Of a DNA stretch of 64,000 bases, positions 39,201 to 51,200 are shown in pieces; position 1 is the stretch's first letter; each line of letters begins with the position of its first letter. The DNA comes from Panopea generosa (lineage: Eukaryota; Mollusca; Bivalvia; Adapedonta; Hiatellidae). Location: positions 28,784,432-28,848,431 of the forward strand of contig CM055907.1 of the NCBI GenBank assembly GCA_029582155.1, written 5' to 3'. A program made the position numbers and the translations under genes. The notes under the pieces are model-generated. The model was not told where the DNA came from. It saw only the letters and a list, made by a program, of their open reading frames with translations, and searched no databases.

Positions 39201-42200
39201 GGTCAGTAGTTTGTCAACCCAATGGTCATGAGTTTGTCAACCCAGTCGTCGTGAGTTTGTCAACCAAGGGGCTGTGTGTTTGTCAACATAGGGGCCATGA
39301 GTTTGTTAAACCAGAGGTTGTAAGTTTGTCAACCAAGGGGCCACGAGTTAGCCAACTCAGAGGCCATGAGTTTGTCAACCCAGGGGCTGTGAGTTTGTCA
39401 ACATAGGGGCCATTGTGTTTGTCAATTCAGGGGCTGTGAGTTTGTCAGCCCAGGGGCTGTGAGTTTGTGAACATAGGCGCCATGAGTTTGTCAACCCAGG
39501 GGCTGTGAGTTTGTCAACATAGGGGCCATGAGTTTGTCAACCCAGGAGCTGTGAGTTTGTCAACATAGGGGCCATGAGTTTGTCAACCCAGGGGCTGTGA
39601 GTTTGTCAGCAAGGGGCTGTGAGTTTGCCAACATAGGGGCCGTGAGTTTGTCAACCCAGGGGCTGTGAGTTTGTCAGCCCAGGGGCTGTGAGTTTGTCAA
39701 CCCAGGGGCCATTGGTTTGTCAACCCAGGGGCTGTGGGTTTGTTAACCCAGTTGTCATGAGTTTGTCAACCCAGTAGTCGTGAGTTTGTCAACCCTGGGG
39801 CTGTGAATTTGTCAAACCAGGGGCTGTGAGTTTGTCAACCCAGTGGTCATGAGTTTGTATTCCCAGGGGCTGTGAGTTTGTCAACCCAGTGGTCATGAGT
39901 TTGTCAGCCTTGAGGCCATGAGTTTGTAAACCCAGGGGTTGTGAGTTTGTCAACCCAGGGGCTGTGAGTTTGTCAATCCAGTGGTCATGACTTTGTCAAC
40001 CCAGGGGCTGTGAGTTTGTCAACCCAGGGGCTGTGAGTTTATCAACCCAGTGGTCATGAGTTTGTCAACCCAGAGACCATGAGTTTGTTAACCCAGGGAC
40101 CGCAAGTTTGTCAACCTTAGGGCCATGAGGGGCACATCTGGCCACAGTTTCTGTTATGATTGGCTATCAATGTCCCACCTCTGAATATGTGGGTAGTAGT
40201 TGGTTACTTGCATAAATAAGTTGTGTCCAGGACTGGTTAACCACCCAGGAACAATGATAATATGCACCATTCAACTACTGAAATGGACTTTCTATCATAA
40301 ACAAATACATGTATCAAAGTTGTTTTGAAATGTATGCATTGTTTTCTCCATTGTTTCATGATTATTGTACTAAGAACTTACAGGAGTATACAGTGAAACA
40401 CTTAAATAGTCATGTATACATAAAAGGAGATAAATGAAATCACAACAGTATTTCCAGTTTTTTTAATCGTTTGAGGTATATGTAACAGGGTATGATATAC
40501 ATAAATAATGTTTTATATTGGATATTTGCAGGGCGTACCATATCGCATGTTGGGGTGTATCTCTGGTTATGTCCTGTCTACCTTTTGTAGGTAATCACTA
40601 CGGGCCGGCCGGAGCATGGTGGTAGGTATACATGTGTAGCTTAAATGTATATGGTAAAAAAATGCAGTCAATCATGGCCACGATTTTCGATTGTCAAAAC
40701 TACCACTTTTCTCTTTATACACTTCTCTCATACATGTATAAGTGAGCATGACACTGTTGACATAGGACATTGCCACCATGTCAAGTACAAGTCATCACAT
40801 CATCCACTTATTAAAACTTACTCTTCTATAAAATCAAAATTGAAAAACGAGGTACCATATATACAGTGGCTTTGTTACTTCAATTTTATTTACAGATATT
40901 ATTTGAAGTTATAAAACTAATATGAGCTATTCTAACCACATCAGTAAAAAATTCATTGTTGTTTTTCTGGAGTGTGCGGTAGGTAGATATGTTTTTATGT
41001 TCAAAGGGTGAGTATATAACTGTCACTCTGCCAGTCCTTGTGTACGTACATCTGGGCCAACCTACGGTGCTTGCAAGGGATTTGAGTTGGCATTAAAACC
41101 ATCACATTTTGGGGGCTAATATTCTTTTTATGGGCTTGAGTGCTTTAAAGCAATGCATAAACCCATACTGTTGGGGCGTCCAAACGTTGTCCGGAACATA
41201 ATTCCAAAAGTATTTAACAGAATACAACGAGACGTGGAACATAGACAAAGGGTAATGTCTGGAAGCGTAGAAAGCTAAAGAACAGTAACTTTGTCTTGAA
41301 TAATAACAGATTTATCTCGCCTTTTGTATTTTATTTTTGCTTGTCATGAGCATATCTTCAAAAGTATGGAAGGGAATCCAAAATGATTTTGAACATGGAT
41401 TGAAAGCAATGTATGGAAGTAGAAACATTCATAACTATATGTTGAATAATGACATAATTATCTCCTCTGTTGTGCTCTTTTTTCTGTTACAGTAGAATCT
41501 TGTTATGTCAGTATATGAGGGGAGTCCACATTTGTACATGTTTATATGTACTTGTTGATGGTACCATGAGAAACATACCTTCTTTATACACTACATTATA
41601 TAATTAGCTCAAACATGATGAGCTTGTTTAACTGTTAAAGGGCTATTCAAGGAAAAAATCTCAGGGGAGGGTGTCGGAACTGGAATTATTTTTTAGGGTA
41701 CCACCTCAACAATTTTAATTGCCTTAGCATCCCCCACCACCAGAATAAAAACTGTTAAATTTAATGTGAACCTCATCCTGTATATTGTACACAATTACCT
41801 CTGTCATGCTTGTTTAGATTCAAATATTGTCTAAAGGTGATAGTAAATCAGAGAATAAAGTATTGTCCCTAATGCAGCATGTTTCTTTGTATTAGTGAAA
41901 CACTGTATACTTCCAAATAAAGTTAGAGGGTTATAAGGTGGACATTTTAGGGTTATATATTGATAGCCCAACCCTCAGTTTTTAACAAAAATTATTATAT
42001 TATAAAACACATCAAACTTGTGGATCTTATTAAGGGACATTAATTGTGACCCCTTTCTGTTTGTTCATCCCTTTGTTTGTGAGTCCGAGGAAAAAATAGG
42101 TTTCCAATCAACAACTTTTGAAAGGGTGCAGGTATTTCATTAATATTTCATGTGTTCCTGTGTAGTTATAAAATACATGTCAAAGTTGATATTTGTCAAC

Positions 42201-45200
42201 ATCAGTCATATTTTACAGGAGTTATTGCCCCTTTTTTATTTAATTTTCTGTAAAATAAATGAATTTTGATTAATAGCAGGGGCATTAGTGTTGACAGACA
42301 CATTTCTAGTTTTATTAAAAATATTATATGAGCCATGTTTTTTTATATTTCAGCTGGATAAAGGATGATTGGAGATGGCGGGTGGGCATGTAAGTTATAT
42401 TATTGTATTATCACAATCTGGCATGGGTATTGGGTTGAATTTTAGATGATACTACAGTAGAACTTCAATTGCTTGAACTCGTTGGGATTGGACAAAATAG
42501 TTAGAGTCAGTGGTAGTTCGAGTCAAGCCTGGTACAACAGTCATCGTACATGTACATGGTGTACAAGTACGTTTGTGAGCGTGTTATTGAATCCCATGTG
42601 TACGCTTTGAACAAGTGCAATAGATGATGTAAATGATGTGTATTTCTTGTTTATGTAGAAAATCCAATATACCAAAAGGATAATTTCCAAATATAATTAA
42701 TTGTATTACACTATAATTACTTAATTTACCTTTTATCATCATAATTTTATATACTCATGTATAGATAGCTATATTTAGCTTTAGGTGTGTGTGAGAATGT
42801 AAATGACATGATAGTCACACTCAGATTTTACCGGGTCCTTCGCCAAGTTGCTCAGCAATCGTCAAAGAGGCTGACTTAGTTATCCCCCGGTTACCGGGTC
42901 TGTCACTAAGTTGCTCAGTCGTTTTTTCTTCAGGTAAATGTGTTGTTAAATGCGACATTGTGCAATGAGACTTCCCATGTCTAAGGTTTATAGGGTAAAA
43001 TTGTATGTGACAGTCTTTACTTTTCAATGTTTGCAATATAAATTTGTTTTATTTTTATTTCAACTTAAATAACAAATAAACATCAAATAAAGAATCAAAT
43101 TAACATGCGGTATACAATTAAAGCAAACGTGTAACCAATTATAAACACACTCTCCAAATTATCATAACAAACTTCTTGCTCTTTAAGACAGTGGGAATAT
43201 TATAACATGTAGAAATTACTTCACAACTTTGAATGCGTGAACAAACATGGGAAACTTCTCCAATTTTTTTTATCTTTGATCAGCTTTCGACCGAAATGCG
43301 CGAAAAATAAAGGTAAGTGTGTTGGCGGGACCTAATTTCTAGTTTGACTGTTCCACCTATCAGTGTTCTAGCCATCAGTGGTAGAACAATAGAAATTAAA
43401 TAGGAATTTGGCAGGGACCGGGTTAGTTGTTCAAGCAATCAGTGGTGTTCCAGCCAACTGAGTTTTACTGTATTTATACCCCCGACAAACAAAGTTTGAG
43501 GGGGTATATTGGAGTCACCCTGTGGTCGGTCTGTCGGTCGGTCGGTCTGTCCGTTGCAATTTTCCATGTCCGGACCATCACTTGAAAAGTACTGGATGGA
43601 ATTTCATCAAACGTCATACAATGGTAGAATATAATGAGAGGAAGTGCAGTGTACAAGAAGCATAACTCTATTCTTGCTAATTACAGAGTTATTGCCCTTT
43701 GATATTTTTTATTGATTGCTATGAAAGCTTGTACACTGCACAATAATTAAAAAGAACGTTTTTAATTTTAACAAAACCATCAAAAAATTAACAATACAAA
43801 AAACTCAATCCATAACATTCTCTTTTATTAAGTATTTTTTTTTGTCTGGAGCATAACATTAAAACTATTGGATATAATTTAATAAATCTTCATACAATAG
43901 TAAACCATTTTCTGTCATGGCGGTGTTCGGGGGTATTCATCACCTTCAGTGATAGCTCTAGTTATAATTTCACTTTTCTTAACAGTGAGATTAGAAAAGA
44001 AATATGATAGAAAAGCCATTAACATGTGATTAATTATTTAGATGGTACTAGTTAGTCATTAACATTGTCGTGTGGGAGAAAAATAAAATAGACCCACAAT
44101 TGAGTCATTAACATTGTCTAGTGAGAGAGAAATGGACCCAGGATTGAGTCATTAACATTGTCTAATGGGAAAGAAATGGACCAAGGTTTGAGTCATTAAC
44201 ATTGTCTAGTGAGAAAGAAATGGACCAAGAATTGAGTCATTAACATTGTCTAGTGAGAGAGAAATGGACCCAGGATTGAGTCATTAACATTGTCTAGTGA
44301 GAGAGAAATGGACACAGGATTGAGTCATTAACATTGTCTAATGGGAAAGAAATGAACCAAGGTTTGAGTCATTAACATTGTCTAGTGAGAAAGAAATGGA
44401 CCAAGAATTGAGTCATTAACATTGTCTAGTGGAAGAGAAATGGACCAGGATTAAGTCATTAACATTGTCTAATGGGAAAGAAATGGACCAAGGTTTGAGT
44501 CATTAACATTGTCTAGTGAGAAAGAAATGGACCAAGAATTGAGTCATTAACATTGTCTAGTGGAAGAGAAATGGACCAGGATTAAGTCATTAACATTGTC
44601 TAGTGGGAGAGAAATGGACCCAGGATTGAGTCATTAACATTGTCTAGTTGGAGAGAAATGGATCCAAGATTGAGTCATTAACATTGTCTAGTGGGAAAGA
44701 AATGGACCCAGGATTGAGTCATTAACATTGTCTAGTGGGAGAGAAATGGACCAAGGATTGAGTCATTAACATTGTCTAATGGGAGAGAAATGGATCCAGG
44801 ATTGAGTCATCAATATTGTCTAGTGGGAGAAAAATGGATCAAGGATTGAGTCATTAACATTGTCTAGTGGGAAAGAAATGGACCCAGGATTGAGTCATTA
44901 ACATTGTCTAATGGGAAAGAAATGGACCAAGGTTTGAGTCATTAACATTGTCTAGTGAGAAAGAAATGGACCAAGAATTGAGTCATTAACATTGTCTAGT
45001 GGGAGAGAAATGGACCAGGATTAAGTCATTAACATTGTCTAATGGGAAAGAAATGGACCAAGGTTTGAGTCATCAATATTGTCTAGTGTGAGAAAAATGG
45101 ATCAAGGATTGAGTCATTAACATTGTCTAGTGAGAGAGAAATGGACCCAGGATTGAGTCATTAACATTGTCTAATGGGAAAGAAATGGACCAAGGTTTGA

Positions 45201-48200
45201 GTCATTAACATTGTCTAGTGAGAAAGAAATGGACCAAGAATTGAGTCATTAACATTGTCTAGTGGGAGAGAAATGGACCAGGATTAAGTCATTAACATTG
45301 TCTAATGGGAAAGAAATGGACCAAGGTTTGAGTCATTAACATTGTCTAGTGAGAAAGAAATGGACCAAGAATTGAGTCATTAACATTGTCTAGTGGAAGA
45401 GAAATGGACCAGGATTAAGTCATTAACATTGTCTAATGGGAAAGAAATGGACCAAGGTTTGAGTCATTAACATTGTCTAGTGAGAAAGAAATGGACCAAG
45501 AATTGAGTCATTAACATTGTCTAGTGGAAGAGAAATGGACCAGGATTAAGTCATTAACATTGTCTAGTGGGAGAGAAATGGACCCAGGATTGAGTCATTA
45601 ACATTGTCTAGTTGGAGAGAAATGGATCCAAGATTGAGTCATTAACATTGTCTAGTGGAAAAAAAATGGACCCAGGATTGAGTCATTAACATTGTCTAGT
45701 GGGAGAGAAATGGACCAAAGATTGAGTCATTAACATTGTCTAATGGGAGAGAAATGGATCCAGGATTGAGTCATCAATATTGTCTAGTGTGAGAAAAATG
45801 GATCAAGGATTGAGTCATTAACATTGTCTAGTGGGAAAGAAATGGACCAAGGATTGAGTCATTAACATTGTCTAGTGGAAAGAAATGGACCCAGTATTTA
45901 GTCATTAACATTGTCTAGTGGGAGAAAAATGGATCCAGAATTGAGTCATTAATATTGTATAGTGGGAGAGACATGGACCCAGGATTGAGTCATTAACATT
46001 GTCTAGTGGGAGAAAAATGGACCCAGGATTGAGTCATTAACATTGTCTAGTGGGAGAGAAATGGACCCAGGATTGAGTCATTAACATTGTCTAGTGGGAG
46101 AGACATGGACCCAGGATTGAGTCATTAACATTGTCTAGTGGGAGAAAAATGGACCCAGGATTGAGTCATTAACATTGTCTAGTGGGAGAGAAATGGACCC
46201 AGGATTGAGTCATTAACATTGTCTAGTGGGAGAGACATGGACCCAGAATTGAGTCATTAACATTGTCTAGTGGGAGAGAAATGGACCCAGGATTGAAGGG
46301 TAATGGGTTTGATTGCTAGCTAGTCATATGTGGTATTCTTAAGCAAGATACATTAACTATACATGTCAAGTTCTACCCATCTGGGCCTGGTTAGCTCAGT
46401 CAGTAGTGTGTCTGTCCGGCTGTCAATCCAGAGGTTGTTAGTTCGAATCCCCATCTAACAACAGTATCCCCAGTGATTAAAACATTGCATCACATTTTCA
46501 TTTGTCTCTCATCACTGATTCAAGTGAGAAAGTTATCGGTTGCTTGCAGAGAAAGATGTACTCGAGTACAGGTTAACCTTCCCAGATCCTAGGAAAGTGG
46601 TTAGATTAACTGATCATCTGTTAGCTCTCGATGGCATATAAATGTCATTAAATATTAAAACATTAGATCTACCTAGCTGGTTTTTTTTGGTCCAATGTCA
46701 GTTCGACAGTCGACAGTTTCTTCAAAAACAGCCAGGAAACCCCTGGTGACAAACAGTAATGTTATGAAATGAAATCATAACATTTAATTAAAATCGATAA
46801 ATTACAAAAAACTTTTTTTTTTGTTAATTTATTTACATAGCCAATATACATATAGTTAACTATTTGATAGCAATAAAAATGAGAGGAACATGTGGAGCAC
46901 ATGGTCCAGTGGTAGAGTATCAAACTCAGGATTGGAGGGTCATGGGTTCAATCCCAACACAGCTGTATGTGGTGTCCCAGAGCAACACACTTATTCTGCA
47001 AAATAATGCTTAGTACTGGTTCTATCCAAGAAGACTTTGAGCGTGATGTAATTACTTGTTTCACAATCAAAGTAAAATATGTTATTTTAAACTAGAGACA
47101 CATGTAAGAAATATCACATTTCAGCTATTTTATTGGTCATCTGTATATTCCCTATTGAAAAATATAATGTCCGAATTATACCATTTTTAAGTGTGGTTAA
47201 AAATGGCTTATTTCTACATTTTGGATCTACAGAATGTACTGAAATAAATGATAAAATAAAAGGAAAATGCTGTTCAAAATAAGAGTTAAGTATTGTCCAC
47301 GATATGTCACAACATGTGAAATGCCGGGCTGCAAAAAACTTCATATTTAACCAGATTTCCGCTACCTGTGAATTTATATGGTATGGGCCATAAACCTTCT
47401 GTGAATTTATTTTTCAGTTGGTATGGACCATTATACGGTGAATTTATATTTCAGGTGGTATGGACCATTATTCTGTGGAAACTATATTTCAGGTGGTATT
47501 GTCCATTATTCTGTGGATTCATATTTCAGGTGGTATGGGCAATTATTCTGTGAGTTTATATTTCAGGTGGTATGGACCATTATTCTGTGAAAACTATATT
47601 TCAGGTGATATGGTCCATTATTCTGTGAATTCATACTTCAGGTGGTATGGGCAATTATTCTGCGAGTTTATATTTCATGTGGTATAGGCCATTATTCTGT
47701 GAGTTTATATTTCAGGTGGCATGGGCCATTATTCTGTGAGTTTATATTTCAGATGGTATGGGCCATTATTCTGTGAGATTATTTTTCATGTGCTATGGGC
47801 CATAAGTATGTTAATTTATATTTCAGGTGGTATGGACCATTATTCTGTGGAAACTATATTTCAGGTGATTTGGTCCATTATTCTGTGAATTCATATTTCA
47901 GGTGGTATGGGCAGTTATTTTGTGAGTTTATATTTCACGTGGTATGGGCCATTATTCTGTGAGTTTATATTTCAGGTGGTATGGGCCATTATTCTATGAG
48001 TTTATATTTCAGATGGTATGGGCCATTATTCGGTGAGTTTATTTTTCAGGTGCTATGGGCCATAAGTATGTGAGTTAATATTTTAGGTGGTATGGACCAT
48101 TATTCTGTGAATTTATATTTCATGTGGTATGGGCCATTATTCTGTAAGTTTATATTTCAGGTGGTATGGGCCATTATTTCTGTGAATTTATACTTCAGGT

Positions 48201-51200
48201 GGTATGGGCCATTATTCTGTGAGTTTATATTTTAGGTAGTATGGGCCATTATTCTGTGAGTTTATATTTCAGGAGGTATGGGCATTTATTCTGTGAATCT
48301 ACATATCAGGTGGTATGGGCCATTTTTCTGTGAATCTATTTTTCAGGAGGTTTGGGCCATTAGTCTGTGAATTTATATTTCAAGTTGTATGGACCATTAT
48401 TTTGTGAATTTATATTCCAGTTGGTGTGGGCCATTATTCTGTGAATTTATTTTTCAGGTGGTATTGGCCATTATTCTGTAAATTTATATTTCAGGTTGTA
48501 AAGACCAATATTCTGTGAATTTATATTTTAGTTTGTATGGGCTATTATTCTGTGAGTTTATATTTCAGGGGGTATGGGCCATTATTCTGTGAATTTATGT
48601 TATTCTGTGAATTGATATTTCAGGAACTATGGGCCATTATTTTGTGTTTTTATATTGTTCTTTGAATTTATATTTCAGGTGGTATGGGCCATTATTCTGT
48701 GAATTTATATTTGAGGTGGTATGGGCCATTATTCTGTGGATCTATATTTCAGGTGGTATGGGCCATTATTCTGTGAATCTATATAGTGGGTGGTATGGGC
48801 CATTATTCTGTGGAACTATATTTCAGGTGGTATGGGCCATTATTCTGTGGATCTATATTTCAGGTGGTATGGGCCATTATTTAGTGAATTTATATTTCAG
48901 GTGGTATGGGCCATTATTCTGTGAATCTATATATCGGATGGTATGGGCCATTGTTCTGTGGATCTATATTTCAGGTGGTATGGGCCATTATTCTGTGAAT
49001 CTATATTTCAGGTGGTATGGGTCATTATTCTGTGAATCTATACTTCAGGTGGTATGGGCCATTATTCTGTGGATCTATATTTCAGGTGGTATGGGCCATT
49101 ATTCTGTGAATCTATATTTCAGGTGATATGGGCCATTATTCTGTGGATCTATGTTTCAGGTGGTATGGGCCATTATTCTGTGGATCTATATATCGGGTGG
49201 TATGGGCCATTATTCTGTGGATCTATATATCAGGTGGTATGGGCCATTATTCTGTGAATCTATATTTCAGGTGGTATGGGCCACTGTTTTGCATGCTGAT
49301 CATCCTGGTGGTTGTGTATATCTACATCTCCTGTGTTCTCAGTCGAAAGGTAACTGTTTTAACAAAGTTAACTGATGTCAAATGTTTTGTTTTCATCCCC
49401 TTGGTGCCCTCATTTGTGTGTGTAATTAATAATAAACATGTTTATCATAACCATTGGTTACCCGGTGTATTGTAACTTAAGTCTGTTTCATCTTTCTGTG
49501 CCATTTGAAGTACAGGTAGGGAATCCAGTCTATATTCAGTGGTTTTGGCTCATTTCCATCTGAGAAGACCCTAGGTTAGTGGAATCAGTAGTATGTCTGA
49601 CCATCCAGTGGTGAGTTCAAATCCCTGCCCAGCCACAGTCACCTTGATGATTGATATACAACATTGCATCTCTTTGTCATTTGTCTTTCACCTGATTCAA
49701 GTTGAAAAGTTATTAGTTACTGGAAGAGACGGGTTTGCTCATGTACTGGTAAACCACGAGGATAGAGAAGCTAGGTTAATTGATCGTCTGTTAGAAATTG
49801 ATGGCATAAAATGATGCTAAATATTCAAACAAACTAAAAAACTAACATCTGAAAAGTTTACACTATGAAATCATACATATACCCCTAGAAGTCATTACTA
49901 CTGTACCTGTATCTTTTTATACATATTGTTCACTGTGTTTCTTTGTTTTCAGGTGACCACCTGGGAGGGAACATATGACCCTGACACTGAAAGGACCAAA
50001 GTAATTAAGATTTTAGTAAATTAATATTTATTTTTAGAAAAGAAAGTTCTTTATCTAAAAAACAATTCTTGTACACGTATCTTAAGTTGTGATGTAACAG
50101 GGCTGAAATGCAGTGAATAAAGTGTTAACCTCTCGGGCAAGAGGTTGCGGGTTTGATCCCCAGCTTAACCCGTTGGCCTTTCAAACAAAAACAACACTCA
50201 GTACTGATTCTACCCAAGAAGCTGACTTGAGACCGATTCATATAAACTCTGAGCCTATTTTGCAACTGGACTAAAAAACTACAAGTATAAACAAATGTCT
50301 TCAAGCATCTGCCATTATTTTCCACAATTGCGTTAACTGACCTTTCCTGAATCGTCTTTATATGGTAACAGAATGCTGTAAATGTAGATTCCTTAGTGGA
50401 CATTTTTATTTCATTACTCAATTTGTGGGACTGCATTAAAAGACCTCAAAACCATGATTTCTGCTATTAAAAGCTGAAGGAAAAAACAACAAAGCAAGAC
50501 AATTCCCCATCCACCGTGATGAGCAGATGCGTGCATTGTTAATATTAACCTTTCATTATGCTTTACAGAAAATACTATCTAACCTGTAATCTGTATTATT
50601 GAATATATTCAAGTGAAATCAGAAGATAGTTTTAAAATATTGATGCAAATATTTGTCTTTGTCCCTAGAGACTCGTATCGTTCTGTAAATATTCAAATGT
50701 TTTCATCTAGACCTGATTACTATATTTACACAGTTTGTACTAAATAAATCCAAACAAATCAATGTATTGTGAATAAACAGTGGTGATTAAATGGGGACAA
50801 ATTGGAGATAATAAATGAATTGTGAAAACAAACTTAACATATAAATACATACATAGAGTGTGTGGTGCAGTGGTAGAGCATTGTACCCAGTAAAACATCG
50901 AACCCCCCGCTCCATCCTGGGTTCTATACTCTACCACTGGACCATATACTCCACATTTGTCTAAATGTATGTTGATGCTGTGTGTGCCCAACAGTTCAGC
51001 TTCATATGTGTATTGCATAGATGCCATTATTAAACATGTACAATTATATGTAGTTATTTTTTTTTTACAGCAAATGTTAAAGGAGGACATAAAACCATTG
51101 CGAGCATATCCATTTGTGTACCTGGCCATTTCCTTATTTCCTCTGATAAACAGGTAATTATTCATTATCATTAGGGCTCTCATAGATAGAAATGTTGTCC

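Noticed and set aside
41490-41520. CAGTAGAATCTTGTTATG as the end of a third pogo-like element
   Set aside because: No matching opposite end or TA-flanked partner was found nearby.
44010-46295. CRISPR-like array
   Set aside because: The units are contiguous with no unique spacers, and the genome is animal.
48629-49126. 165-codon open frame as a separate membrane protein
   Set aside because: It is the 37-bp array read through; its hydrophobic look comes from the repeated exon 9 start.
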